From Mycolicibacterium llatzerense (GTDB lineage Bacteria > Actinomycetota > Actinomycetes > Mycobacteriales > Mycobacteriaceae), in the NCBI RefSeq assembly GCF_000878195.1, contig NZ_JXST01000010.1:1-64000 (forward strand): DNA of 64,000 nt, written 5' to 3'. Of this stretch, positions 1 through 8,784 are shown piece after piece (within the stretch, counting starts at the first letter, position 1; each line of letters begins with the position of its first letter). The position numbers were made by a program, and so were the translations under genes. The notes under the pieces were generated by a model that worked only from the letters and a program-made list of their open reading frames with translations, made no database searches and had not been told where the DNA came from.

Positions 1-142
1 CGTGAAATACCGTCGCACCCGACACGCGGCCCGGAGCGCCGGGCAACGGCAGCGAGTTCACGCCCTGCCACGCGCACCCACTGAGCGGGGCCATCGCACA
101 CAGCGCCACGGCGAGCGGCCGCCAGATCTTCGCACGCGTCAT
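1..142 (-). CDS. mceE: MceE-type lipoprotein, N-terminal part (gene runs off the left edge)
   Basis: Only the first 47 codons are in the window. The start ATG overlaps the mceD stop as ATGA. The translated N-terminus is a short basic stretch, a hydrophobic core and a lipobox LSGC, followed by AWQGVNSLPLPG. The N-S-L-P-L-P-G stretch right after the lipidated cysteine is characteristic of MceE proteins, which are the lipoprotein members of Mce complexes and are anchored outside the cytoplasmic membrane. As fifth mce gene of the operon it fits perfectly; mceF is expected just outside the window. The MCE domain itself cannot be seen, so the call rests on the lipobox, the motif and the gene order. 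Confidence 0.88.
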   Translation of the reverse strand, partial: MTRAKIWRPLAVALCAMAPLSGCAWQGVNSLPLPGAPGRVSGATVFH

Positions 143-1377
143 GAGGCAGGCCCTTCGGCTGGCAGCAGCATCCCCGGCAGAGTGGCCGGCGGCGGTGGTT
201 CCGGGCCGGTGTAGCCGGGCATCAGTTTCGCTTCGCTGTAGATCAGCTGATCGGGGCGTGGCGTGGGTCCCAGGAACGGGTTGACCGGAATCGGCAGGTA
301 GTTGAAATTCAACAGCCGCAGCGCCGGGCCGAGATACTCGGCGCACTTCTTCGCGCCCTCCGCCGGATCACCGCCCTGGATGCCTGCGATTGCGCCGCAG
401 ACGAACTGGGCCGGATTGGAGAACCCGTTGACCGCGAACATACCGTTGGCCGTCCCGGACACCGGGTCGTAGATGTTGTAGAAGTTCGACATCACCGTCG
501 GGAACACGTGCAGGAGCTCTTCGAGTTCCTTCTTGTTCCCGACCAGGGTCTGCGTGACATCGGTCAGGCGGGTCACCGACTCGGCCGTGCGGTTGTTGAC
601 GCTCGACATGAAGCGCTGGATGTCCCCGACCGCAACCGACAGGTCCGTCAGCGCCGCGTCGAGATCCGTGCGGCTTGAATCGAGGACACTCGACAGCGTC
701 GCCAGTCGGTCCTCGAACTGCACGATCTGAGTATTGCTGCCCCGCAATGCCGTGACGAAGACCTGCAGGTTCTTGATGGTGTCGACGATGTTCCCGTTGC
801 CGTCGGCCAGCACCCGGCTCACTCCCGACAATTGCGCGAGGGTATCCCGCAGCCGATCACCGTTGCCGGCCATGGCATTTGCCGCGCTGTCGACGAAGCG
901 GCCCGCGACGGACGTGTCGCCGGGCTTGGTCGGCCCGAGCTCGGTGACCATCCGCGTCAGCTGCTCTTTGACTTCGTCCCACTCGACGGGGACGGCGGTG
1001 CGCGAGACGGGGATGACCGAGCCTTCCCTCAGCGTGGGACCCGTCGTGCGGTATGCCGGTGTCAGCTGGACGTAGCGAGCAGCCACCAGGTTCTGCTGGA
1101 CGATCACCGCTTTGACATCGGCCGGGATCGGTACGTCCCGATCCACGTTGAGCGTCAGCTTCACCGTCTGGCCTTGCGGCTGGACATCCGACACGGTGCC
1201 GACCTTGACGCCGGACACCCTGACTTCGTCACCCGAGTACAGACCGGTCACGCGGGTGAAGATGGCACCGAAGGTCCTGGGGCCCAACATGTTTCGGTAG
1301 CCGACGTAGATGCCGGCGGCGAGCGCGGCACCCACCAGCGCCACGGCCAGGATTCGAATCAGCATACGACGCGTCAT
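139..1377 (-). CDS. mceD: MceD-family lipid-transport protein
   Basis: This 412-residue protein belongs to the Mce complex, which moves lipids across the mycobacterial envelope. It has an N-terminal hydrophobic anchor (about residues 6-25), then the MCE domain (about 34-115; GLYSGDEVRVSGVKVGTV is the typical core), then a long helical region rich in D/N/T/L, and a proline-rich C-terminus ending PPPPATLPG. I start it at the ATG giving MTRRMLIRIL, because this overlaps the mceC stop as TGATG; a longer in-frame start would lie inside mceC. It is the fourth mce gene in the canonical order A-B-C-D-E. Which numbered mce operon it matches is not clear from sequence alone. Confidence 0.92.
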   Translation of the reverse strand: MTRRMLIRILAVALVGAALAAGIYVGYRNMLGPRTFGAIFTRVTGLYSGDEVRVSGVKVGTVSDVQPQGQTVKLTLNVDRDVPIPADVKAVIVQQNLVAARYVQLTPAYRTTGPTLREGSVIPVSRTAVPVEWDEVKEQLTRMVTELGPTKPGDTSVAGRFVDSAANAMAGNGDRLRDTLAQLSGVSRVLADGNGNIVDTIKNLQVFVTALRGSNTQIVQFEDRLATLSSVLDSSRTDLDAALTDLSVAVGDIQRFMSSVNNRTAESVTRLTDVTQTLVGNKKELEELLHVFPTVMSNFYNIYDPVSGTANGMFAVNGFSNPAQFVCGAIAGIQGGDPAEGAKKCAEYLGPALRLLNFNYLPIPVNPFLGPTPRPDQLIYSEAKLMPGYTGPEPPPPATLPGMLLPAEGPAS

Positions 1378-2495
1378 CAGTGCGGCACCTGCCCCACGGT
1401 CGGTCCCTCGGTCTCTTCGCGGTTGTAGCAATGGTCGAAGCTGTATGGCGGCTTGAACCCGTTGCGCTCACCACCGCAGTTCGGCCACGGGAAGAGCGTC
1501 CGGGGCTGTACTCCGAGCGCGGCGTCGATGAACGGTTGCATCTCGTGTCCGTCAATCAGATTGGCCACGAACGCGTTGTAGTACCCGCCGTTGTTGACCG
1601 CCTCGCCCTGCGTCATCACGACCTTCTTCAGGCCCGGGATCGCCTTCGCAATGTTGTCCTTGTTCTTTTCCAGCACGGCCACCACCGAGTTGAGGCGATC
1701 CAGTGCCGGCGCCAATTGGGCTTCATTGTCGTGCACCACGGCCGACAACTGCTTGGCCACCGCGGAGGTATTGGCCAGCAAGGTCACGATGGCGTCGCGC
1801 CGCTCCACCAGCATGCCGAGCAGCGAATTCGCGTTCAGGATAAGGGTGTTGAGCTGGTCGCTACGCTGCGACAGCACGTTTGTGACGTCCGACGCGCTCT
1901 TCAGCAGCTCCGACAGCGACCGGTTGCGATCGTTGAGCGTCCGCGACAGTCTGGACACCCCATCGAAGGTAGGGCCAAGTTGGGGCGCGATCTGGTCGAG
2001 GGTCTGCGACAGCAGATCAAGCGACTGGCTCAGCTGGTTGGTGTCGGTCCCGGCCGTGTTCTTCGTCAGCTCATTGACCGCGTCCGTCAGTGAATACGGT
2101 GACGAGGTACGGGAAATCGGGATCACCGACCGCGGTTTGAGCGGCTTGTCCCCCGCTGACACCAGGGCGAGCGTGCGCGCGCCCAACAGCGTTCCGGTCC
2201 TGATGTGGGCGGAGGTGTCCGAACCCAGGGATACCCGGCCGTCCACCGTGAAATCGACTACGGCATCACCGTTTTTCAGTGACACCTTCGACACCGTGCC
2301 GACCTTCATGCCCGACACCATGACGTTGTTGCCGACCCCCAGTCCGCCGGCTTCGGCGAAGACGGCCGAGTACCGCACCGACATCGCCCAGTCCCGGAAC
2401 TTGTCCGGCGACAGGCCGACCAGGATCACCAGGATCACGGTCACGACGCCGATGATGCCGACGCGGATCAGGCGCGGGTTGCCATATTTCAGCAT
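1377..2495 (-). CDS. mceC: MceC-family lipid-transport protein
   Basis: A 372-residue Mce subunit with a single N-terminal membrane anchor (about residues 11-28) followed by the MCE domain containing GGLGVNNV-type and VSGMKVGTVSKV sequences, and then a coiled-coil-like region with many LxxLL/Q repeats. Such proteins form the hexameric periplasm-spanning tube of actinobacterial Mce importers. The start ATG abuts the mceB stop without a gap, and its stop overlaps mceD. A cysteine pair near the C-terminus (NCGGERNG and DHCYN) is the kind seen in mycobacterial MceC tails. Confidence 0.92.
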   Translation of the reverse strand: MLKYGNPRLIRVGIIGVVTVILVILVGLSPDKFRDWAMSVRYSAVFAEAGGLGVGNNVMVSGMKVGTVSKVSLKNGDAVVDFTVDGRVSLGSDTSAHIRTGTLLGARTLALVSAGDKPLKPRSVIPISRTSSPYSLTDAVNELTKNTAGTDTNQLSQSLDLLSQTLDQIAPQLGPTFDGVSRLSRTLNDRNRSLSELLKSASDVTNVLSQRSDQLNTLILNANSLLGMLVERRDAIVTLLANTSAVAKQLSAVVHDNEAQLAPALDRLNSVVAVLEKNKDNIAKAIPGLKKVVMTQGEAVNNGGYYNAFVANLIDGHEMQPFIDAALGVQPRTLFPWPNCGGERNGFKPPYSFDHCYNREETEGPTVGQVPH

Positions 2496-3512
2496 CTACT
2501 GGCACCTCCCCGCGTTGGACCTGATCCACGGCATGACGACCACCCGGCCTTCGCGGTCGTTGACCCGGATGGTGAGATCGCAGATGTAGTACTGGATCCA
2601 ACTGCCGTATGCGCCGGTTCGCGCCTCCTTGCGGTAGTTCTCCGGTGCGCGTTGCAGTGCGGTGTCCAAAGTCTGCTTGTCCTGATCCAGGTTGTTCCCG
2701 AGCCGCAGCAACTGGTTCACGGTGCCGGCCAACGGTTTCCGGGTCTGGCTGAGCAGATCGGAGATGGAAGCCGTGCCCTTGTCGAGGGATTCTATGGCGG
2801 CGCCGATCGGGTCACGGTCTGCCGACAAACCGCTCACCAGGCGCTCCAGCCGGTCGACAGACGTCGAGAACTTGTCACCGTCGCGCGCCATGGTGCCGAT
2901 GAGCAGCTTCAGGTTGTCGATCAGCTGCTTGATCACTTCGTTGTTGTCCGCCAACGAGCCACTGAACGAGGACGTATGCGACATCAGCGAATTGATCCCA
3001 TCGGACTGTCCCTGGAAGACCTGCAACAGCGACGAGGTCAGGGCATTGACGTCCTGGGGATTGAGCCCCTGCACAACAGGTTTGAGCCCACCCAGCAGTA
3101 GATCCAGGTCCAGGGCGGGTGCCGTCCGCTCCAGCGGGATGGTGGACCCGGCCGGCAGCACCTGGGTGGGCCCGGGTGCGTCGACGAGGTCGAGGTAGCG
3201 ATCACCGACGAGGTTCAGATAGCGGACCTCCGCACGCGTACCGGCCGTGACCGGGATGGCGTTGTCGGCGTTGAACGTCACCGTGACCTTGCGGTCGTCG
3301 CCGAGCTCGAGTCCGGTGACAGTGCCGACGCGGATGCCTGCGACCCGCACGGAGTTCCCGGCCCGCAGACTCGACGCGTCGGCGAACACCGCCTTGTAGT
3401 CCTTGGTGGATCCGGTTCGGGTCTCGCCGAGGACCATGAACAGGAAGCCTGATGCGATCATCATGACGACGGCGAAGATCGCGAACTTCACTGCCGCTCC
3501 GCGTGCGTTCAT
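2496..3512 (-). CDS. mceB: MceB-family lipid-transport protein
   Basis: A 338-residue Mce subunit: N-terminal anchor at about residues 8-27, MCE domain at about 35-115 (SLRAGNSVRVAGIRVGTV), then an extended helical domain and a short C-terminal part with cysteines (YYICDLTIRVN and AGRCQ). The ATG overlaps the mceA stop by four bases, a sign of translational coupling. The family is a structural subunit of the envelope-spanning lipid channel, without enzymatic activity of its own. Its place after mceA and before mceC matches all known mce operons. Confidence 0.92.
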   Translation of the reverse strand: MNARGAAVKFAIFAVVMMIASGFLFMVLGETRTGSTKDYKAVFADASSLRAGNSVRVAGIRVGTVTGLELGDDRKVTVTFNADNAIPVTAGTRAEVRYLNLVGDRYLDLVDAPGPTQVLPAGSTIPLERTAPALDLDLLLGGLKPVVQGLNPQDVNALTSSLLQVFQGQSDGINSLMSHTSSFSGSLADNNEVIKQLIDNLKLLIGTMARDGDKFSTSVDRLERLVSGLSADRDPIGAAIESLDKGTASISDLLSQTRKPLAGTVNQLLRLGNNLDQDKQTLDTALQRAPENYRKEARTGAYGSWIQYYICDLTIRVNDREGRVVVMPWIRSNAGRCQ

Positions 3513-4708
3513 CGTCCGGGCTGTCCGATCTGCGCGGTGTTGCGCGGCGGGCCGTCGATGGGTCCGTACAGCAGCTGCTTGAGCCCGTCGCTGTTGAGGA
3601 TGATGTTCTGGTTGCCGTACTTGAACGGGTTGGTGCCGGTGTCGGTCACCACGTAGTTCGGATGCTGTTCGAAAGCCACGGGCAGCACCTCGCAGCGTGG
3701 ACCACCCTTGGCCGCCACCTTCGGCAGATCGCCCGGGTAGCGGTAGCGCTCATGGCCCCACAGGAAGCTCGCCGACAGCGGCAGCCCGCCCGGCGCTGGG
3801 TCCTGAGGCTGAGATCCGAAGTCCGCCAAGCCCTTCAGTGAACAGGTGAGAGCCGGGTTGTACCGGTCGAACAGCCCGGTCGTCGGCAGGAAGAGGCGCA
3901 TCACGTTGGCCAGCGCCTGGTGGTTCGCGGCGACGAACGCGTTGCCGGTATCGGCAAAGGTGCTCATGCTCTTCAGCGTGGCGTCGAGGTTCTGCTGCTT
4001 GTCGACGATGGATTTACTGATCTTGGTCGCGTTGCGGGTGATCTGCACCAGGTCGTTCGCGGCATTGTTGTAGGAGTCGAGCACCGTTGGCGCCGTGGAC
4101 ATCTCCCGCTGCATGGTCGGCAGGGCCGGCTCGATCGTGGCGAGCAGGTTGTCCACGTTCACCAGCGTCTGCCCGAATGCGTTGCCACGGCCCGACATCC
4201 CGCGCGACAGCGCGCCCAACGTCTCGTTCAGCTTCGTGGGTTCGACTTCGGCCAGGACCGAGGTCAATTGTTCGAACACGGTGTTGATCTCCACGGTGAC
4301 GTGGTCGGCCGGCACCACCGCCCCAGCCGCCAGCGGTTTGGGCGATGGGTTGTCGGGAGCGTTGAACTCGACGAATTTCGCGCCGAACGCGGTAGACGAG
4401 GCAATGTCGACCGTTGCGTTGGCCGGGATGAGTTCGAGTTGGCCGGGGTTCATCTCGAGGTGCAACTCGGCCTTGCCGTCTGGCCGTTCGTCGATCGAGG
4501 CGACCCGGCCGACCTCCACGCCGCGCATCTTCACCTTCGCGTCCGGGTTCATCACCAGACCTGCTCGCTCGGCGAGCACCGTCACCGGCACCGAGCCGGT
4601 GAACTCTCCGCTGAACCGCGCCAACGCGAAGGCGACCAGGGCCGCGATCACCGTGACGACTCCCGCGCCGGCCAGCAGCCGCGTCGTGTTTTTCGTCATC
4701 CCGATCAT
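3509..4708 (-). CDS. mceA: MceA-family lipid-transport protein
   Basis: First Mce subunit of the operon, 399 residues. It has a hydrophobic anchor (about 13-33), the MCE domain (RAGLVMNPDAKVKMRGVEVGRV), a region with PANATVDIASSTAFGAKFVEF typical of MceA, and a long helical segment. The C-terminal third (TCSLKGL, YRYPGDLPKV, GGPRCEVLP) resembles mycobacterial MceA C-termini. The start at MIGMTKN overlaps the yrbEB stop; an alternative ATG lies three codons in. From remembered sequence it is not a close match to tuberculosis Mce4A, so I do not assign an operon number or a substrate. Confidence 0.92.
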   Translation of the reverse strand: MIGMTKNTTRLLAGAGVVTVIAALVAFALARFSGEFTGSVPVTVLAERAGLVMNPDAKVKMRGVEVGRVASIDERPDGKAELHLEMNPGQLELIPANATVDIASSTAFGAKFVEFNAPDNPSPKPLAAGAVVPADHVTVEINTVFEQLTSVLAEVEPTKLNETLGALSRGMSGRGNAFGQTLVNVDNLLATIEPALPTMQREMSTAPTVLDSYNNAANDLVQITRNATKISKSIVDKQQNLDATLKSMSTFADTGNAFVAANHQALANVMRLFLPTTGLFDRYNPALTCSLKGLADFGSQPQDPAPGGLPLSASFLWGHERYRYPGDLPKVAAKGGPRCEVLPVAFEQHPNYVVTDTGTNPFKYGNQNIILNSDGLKQLLYGPIDGPPRNTAQIGQPGR

Positions 4709-5562
4709 CCGGACAGGTTGAAGTTGCCGTTGGTGCCGTAGATCGCCAGGGAGACCAACAGCGTGACCGAGACGGTCGCGATCAGTGACGTGCGCACCGC
4801 GTTGCCGACCGCCACACCCACGCCGGACGGCCCGCCGGAGGCGAAGAATCCGTAGTAGGTGTGGATCAGCAGGATGACCAGCGCCATCAGAATCGCTTGC
4901 AGGAACGACCAGAGCAGATCGACGGGGTTGAGGAACGTCGCGAAGTAATGGTCATACAGGCCCGCGGACTGCCGGAACAGGTACACCGTCACGAACCGGC
5001 TGGCCAGGAACGACAGGATCACCGCGATCGCGTACAACGGCACGATCGCGACCATGCCCGCGACGATGCGCGTCCCGACCAGATAGGCCACCGGCGGAAT
5101 AGCCATGGATTCGAGCGCGTCGATCTCCTCGTTGATCCGCATCGCGCCGAGCTGCGCGGTCGCGCCCGCGCCGAAGGTCGCCGCCAGGCCGATGCCGGCG
5201 ATCACGGGAGCAGAGATGCGCACGTTGATGAACGCCGCGAGGAACCCCGTCAGCGCCTCGATGCCGATGTTGCCCAGGGAGCTGTACCCCTGCACCGCCA
5301 GCGTGCCACCGGCCGCCAGGGTCAGGAAGCCCACGATGACGACCGTGCCGCCGATGAGTGCCAATGTGCCTGCACCCATGCTGATCTCAGCGACCAGGCG
5401 GATGGTCTCGCGGCGGTAGCGCAACGCGGCTAACGGTGCGCCCACCAACGCCATCCAGTAGAACATGCCGTGGTCGCCGATACCGCCCAAGACGTCGGCG
5501 GGCTTGCGCAGCATCCGCACGAATCTCGGGAACCGGTGGCGCAGAATCACTTCTGTCGACAT
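4705..5562 (-). CDS. yrbEB: YrbE-type (MlaE-like) ABC transporter permease, B subunit
   Basis: A 285-residue MlaE/YrbE-family permease that, with the A subunit and an MceG-type ATPase encoded elsewhere, powers Mce lipid import. It shows about five to six membrane segments and the family hallmark region GAGATAQLGAMRINEEIDALESMAIPP, in which the E-E-I-D-A-L helix is the coupling segment to the ATPase. The C-terminus has GVGVAVGNAVRTSL, the usual last membrane hairpin. It sits between yrbEA and mceA, seven bases after yrbEA. No ATPase gene is present in the window, as expected, because MceG is usually encoded away from mce operons. Confidence 0.93.
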   Translation of the reverse strand: MSTEVILRHRFPRFVRMLRKPADVLGGIGDHGMFYWMALVGAPLAALRYRRETIRLVAEISMGAGTLALIGGTVVIVGFLTLAAGGTLAVQGYSSLGNIGIEALTGFLAAFINVRISAPVIAGIGLAATFGAGATAQLGAMRINEEIDALESMAIPPVAYLVGTRIVAGMVAIVPLYAIAVILSFLASRFVTVYLFRQSAGLYDHYFATFLNPVDLLWSFLQAILMALVILLIHTYYGFFASGGPSGVGVAVGNAVRTSLIATVSVTLLVSLAIYGTNGNFNLSG

Positions 5563-5569
5563 GACAGCC

Positions 5570-6385
5570 TCATTTCACCGTCATCCGGATACCGATGGCA
5601 GTGACCACCACGTTGACGACGAACAGCGCCATGAAGGCGTACACCACGGTCTCGTTGACCGCGTTGCCCACGGCTTTGGCGCCACCTCCGGAGATCGCCA
5701 GTCCCCGGTAACACGCGATCAGGCCGGCGATCAGCCCGAACAGCGCCGCCTTGACACACGAGATGATCAGCTCGGGCACTCCCGTCAGCAGCGTGATACC
5801 GGCCCCGAACGCACCGGGGTTCACGTCCTGGACGAATACCGAGAACACATAGCCGCCAAGGATTCCGATGATGCAGACCAGACTGTTCAGCAGCAGTGCC
5901 ACGATCCCGGAGGCCAGCATCCGCGGCGTCACCAACCGCTGGACAGGGTTGATGCCCAGCACTTCCATCGCCTGAATCTCTTCGCGGATGGTGCGGGAGC
6001 CGAGATCGGCGCAGATCGCGGTGGCGCCCGCGCCCGCGACGATGAGCACCGTCACCATCGGACCGACCTGGGTCACCGCGCCGAAAGCCGCGCCGGCCCC
6101 GGACAGGTCCGCAGCTCCGAGCTCCCGCAGCAGGATGTTGAGGGTGAAGCTCACCAGCACGGTGAACGGGACCGCCACCAACAGCGTCGGAACCAGCGAA
6201 ACCCTTGCGATGAACCAGGATTGGTTCAGGAACTCCTGGACGTGAAACGGGCGCTGGAAGATGAACCCGAAGGCGTCGGCGCCCATCGAGAACAGGCCGC
6301 CGACGGCCTGCATCGGCTTGCCGAAACCACGGCCCAGCGCCGGCAACCCGGACGACCAGTGGTCCTGTCCTTTATGCGCGGCCAT
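5570..6385 (-). CDS. yrbEA: YrbE-type (MlaE-like) ABC transporter permease, A subunit
   Basis: A 271-residue permease with the MlaE/YrbE signature GAGATAICADLGSRTIREEIQAMEVLGI, whose E-E-I-x-A-M-E-V-L-G-I segment is the ATPase-contacting helix. Several hydrophobic segments follow and the C-terminal GAKAVGNAVNETVVYAF is typical of YrbEA. The start ATG lies inside the end of the thiolase gene upstream (14-base overlap), so the transporter appears translationally linked to a catabolic gene. In most mycobacterial mce operons the yrbEA gene is first; here it is internal to a longer operon. It should pair with yrbEB in the inner membrane. Confidence 0.93.
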   Translation of the reverse strand: MAAHKGQDHWSSGLPALGRGFGKPMQAVGGLFSMGADAFGFIFQRPFHVQEFLNQSWFIARVSLVPTLLVAVPFTVLVSFTLNILLRELGAADLSGAGAAFGAVTQVGPMVTVLIVAGAGATAICADLGSRTIREEIQAMEVLGINPVQRLVTPRMLASGIVALLLNSLVCIIGILGGYVFSVFVQDVNPGAFGAGITLLTGVPELIISCVKAALFGLIAGLIACYRGLAISGGGAKAVGNAVNETVVYAFMALFVVNVVVTAIGIRMTVK

Positions 6386-7541
6386 CGGCGGGCCCTTCCA
6401 GAATGGTCACCGCGGACACTGCGGTCGGGCCACCGAGGTTGTGGGCCAACCCGATTCGCGCACCGTCGACCTGGTTGTGCGCTTCGCCCCGGAGTTGGGC
6501 GAACAGCTCGACGCATTGGGCGACGCCGGTGGCGCCCGGCGGGTGGCCCTTGCATTTGAGCCCGCCGCTCGGGTTGACCGGCAATGCGCCGGTGACGGTG
6601 GTGACGTCGGCCTCGACGAGCTTGTAGGCCTCGAAGCGGTCGGCGAAACCGAGGTCCTCGTAACTCATCAACTCGATGCCGGTGAAGAAGTCGTGTACTT
6701 CGGCCACGTCGATGTCCGCCGGGGCCAGGCCTGCCATCGCGAAGGCCTGCTTGGCGGCGCGCGTGGTCGCCGGGAAGCAGGTCATGTCCAGCTTGTGCTG
6801 ATGCATCACCGAGTCCAGCCCGAGCCCGGTACCGCGAATCCACACCGGCCGGTTGGTGAAACGGTCGACGACGTCTTCGGACGCCAGTAAAAGTGCTGCG
6901 GCGCCATCACTTTGGGGTGCACAGTCGTACGCGCCGAACGGCGTGACGACCGTCGGCGCGGTCAGCGCCTCCTCCAGCGTGATCTCGAAGCGCAACCGCG
7001 CCTTGGGGTTGGTCATGCCGTGTCGATGATTCTTGACCGCGACCATCGCCAGGTGCTCCCGGGTGGCCGGCGACTCGTGCAGATAGCGGGCCACGTGCAG
7101 CGCGAATCCGGCCGGCGCCACCAGGCCCAGCGGGTAGTCCCATGCCATGTCGCGGGCCATGGCTTCCCACTCCCACAGCATGTGCTTGGTGGAGGTCTCG
7201 CGCAGCTTGTCCGCACCCATCACGAGTGCGACGTCGAACGCGCCGGAGGCAATGCCGAACATGGCGTTGCGAACGGCGTCATTGCCCGTCGCACAGGAGT
7301 TCTCAACCCGCGTCACCGGCAGTTCGGGCAGCCCGAGCGTGTCGGCGAGGATGCCTGACGGGAATCCGTCCGAGGTTCCCATCGAGCCGAACCACGCCGC
7401 CTGCACGTCGGTCTTCGCCAGCCCCTTGTCGACGCTGGCGGCGCACTCGGCGAACGCCATGGGCAGCAGATCCTTGATGCCCAACGCGAAATGCTCACCG
7501 AAAAAGGTCATGCCCGCGCCGACGATGGCGACGTTTCTCAC
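6372..7541 (-). CDS. SCP-x/lipid-transfer type thiolase
   Basis: A 389-residue thiolase-fold protein of the non-specific lipid-transfer (SCP-x thiolase) family that cleaves or forms a carbon-carbon bond next to a CoA thioester. The nucleophile loop ENSCATGNDAV places Cys at residue 83, and the distal motifs GLKCKGHPPGATG (general-base His) and HNLGGP are present, so it looks catalytically complete. Related enzymes remove propionyl-CoA or acetyl-CoA from sterol-like side chains. It lies between a ketosynthase/DUF35 fusion and yrbEA, overlapping the latter. DUF35 proteins are usual partners of this thiolase family, so the upstream gene product may be its partner. The substrate is unknown. Confidence 0.88.
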   Translation of the reverse strand: MRNVAIVGAGMTFFGEHFALGIKDLLPMAFAECAASVDKGLAKTDVQAAWFGSMGTSDGFPSGILADTLGLPELPVTRVENSCATGNDAVRNAMFGIASGAFDVALVMGADKLRETSTKHMLWEWEAMARDMAWDYPLGLVAPAGFALHVARYLHESPATREHLAMVAVKNHRHGMTNPKARLRFEITLEEALTAPTVVTPFGAYDCAPQSDGAAALLLASEDVVDRFTNRPVWIRGTGLGLDSVMHQHKLDMTCFPATTRAAKQAFAMAGLAPADIDVAEVHDFFTGIELMSYEDLGFADRFEAYKLVEADVTTVTGALPVNPSGGLKCKGHPPGATGVAQCVELFAQLRGEAHNQVDGARIGLAHNLGGPTAVSAVTILEGPADGRA

Positions 7542-7596
7542 GCGTCCCCCTCACCTGTCGGCAACACTGGGACCCCCGATGTGGAGCGAGTATTCC

Positions 7597-8772
7597 TCAC
7601 GCGGCCACCCGTTCGGGCACAAATGCATATCCGTAATCGGGGACTCCGGACCTGACGGCGACGCGCCGCAGCACCAGGCTGCCCTGATCGCCGATGTGAA
7701 CGGTGCCCGCCGCGGCGCCGGCCACTTTCACGAGCGCACGAATGCCTACTCCGTCCAATTCGACGATCACCAACGAATACGGCGAGCGCAGGCCGGGAAC
7801 GGGGATGTGCACGGTCGTCTCGGTGTAGACGCGGCCCGTGCGCGGCAGTGGCACCAATTCGTATGCGGTGTCGAGCGATCCGTCGGCCCCGACCCGATAG
7901 CGCGGCGGAAAGTCCAGTTGGCCGGTCACGGGGCAGCGGCCGGCTTCCCAGCGCACCTTGGCCTCGAAGGCGCGCTCGTAAGCCGCCAGCGAGATGGGCA
8001 GCTCGGCGCCTTCGGACAGCGTGGTGACCGGCAACTCCTGCACCGGTGGTTCACGCCGGAACACCTGCGCGACACCGGAACTCACGGTCAACCCGGACAG
8101 GCTCGCCTGCTCGACAGCCACCAACGGCCCGGAGATCGCAGCCTCGGCCATCGCTGCCAGTGCGAACAAACCCGCGCTCGCACCGATCGTCGGCAGCTCG
8201 GCGGGTTCTCCGATACACAGCTCGCGCGCGGTGGCATGGTCCACCCCGGCCAGGGCAGCGGGCGTGTCCAGCCAGGCCGCCTGCAGGCTCGCGACGAGTC
8301 CGCGTTCGTGCAGCAGGTGGGGGTCGCCGTAGTCGTGGACGCCGCCGTCGGCGTTGCGGGTGCGCACCGGCAGACTGCGGGTCACCCGCGCGGCCGTCCG
8401 CACGGACAGCCCCGTGTCGGCCAGCAGCGCCGCGGCCGCGCCGGCGGGCTGCAGGTCCACGCCGATCACCAAGGTGCGGGACCGGGCGGAGCTCAGCGCG
8501 TCGAGGGCGGCCGGAGCGCCGCCCAGCCGCTCGTCGACCTCGAGCTCGGGGTCGAGCCCGAGACCGGCCAGCAGAACCGCCCCGTTACTGCTGTCCAGCA
8601 TGGGCAGGTCACGGCTGACCAGCACTACTTTTTCCACCGCGGTGCTCCCGGTCAGCGCGGCGCGGCCGGCCTCGACAGCCAGCGTGATGGCGTCCTCGTC
8701 GTCGGCGACCATCCGACCGTTCCGGGTACCCCAGCACGGCAGATACGTTCCGACCGATGCGACGTTAGGCAT
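7597..8772 (-). CDS. Degenerate HMG-CoA synthase-like / DUF35 OB-fold fusion
   Basis: A 391-residue protein with an N-terminal thiolase-fold half resembling HMG-CoA synthase/ketoacyl synthase III (GTYLPCWGTRNGR, then ERLGGAPAAL) and a C-terminal DUF35 OB-fold (about 260-385; GRVYTETTVHIP, PYSLVIVELDGVG, VKVAGAAAGTVHIGDQG). At the position of the catalytic cysteine (consensus N-x-C-x-G-G) the sequence reads E-R-L-G-G, with Leu83, so the condensing half is probably inactive. The DUF35 zinc-ribbon has only one of the usual four cysteines (GRCPVTGQ). A structural or acyl-CoA-binding partner of the adjacent thiolase is my inference. It lies 55 bases upstream of that gene in the same operon. Confidence 0.75.
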   Translation of the reverse strand: MPNVASVGTYLPCWGTRNGRMVADDEDAITLAVEAGRAALTGSTAVEKVVLVSRDLPMLDSSNGAVLLAGLGLDPELEVDERLGGAPAALDALSSARSRTLVIGVDLQPAGAAAALLADTGLSVRTAARVTRSLPVRTRNADGGVHDYGDPHLLHERGLVASLQAAWLDTPAALAGVDHATARELCIGEPAELPTIGASAGLFALAAMAEAAISGPLVAVEQASLSGLTVSSGVAQVFRREPPVQELPVTTLSEGAELPISLAAYERAFEAKVRWEAGRCPVTGQLDFPPRYRVGADGSLDTAYELVPLPRTGRVYTETTVHIPVPGLRSPYSLVIVELDGVGIRALVKVAGAAAGTVHIGDQGSLVLRRVAVRSGVPDYGYAFVPERVAA

Positions 8773-8784
8773 CGACGCCGCGCA

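Noticed and set aside
1..6385. Naming the transporter Mce4 (cholesterol importer)
   Set aside because: YrbEA resembles Mce4-type permeases, but MceA does not match remembered Mce4A well, no KstR-type TnnAACnnGTTnnA site was seen at the promoter, and the gene context differs. The number and substrate stay open.
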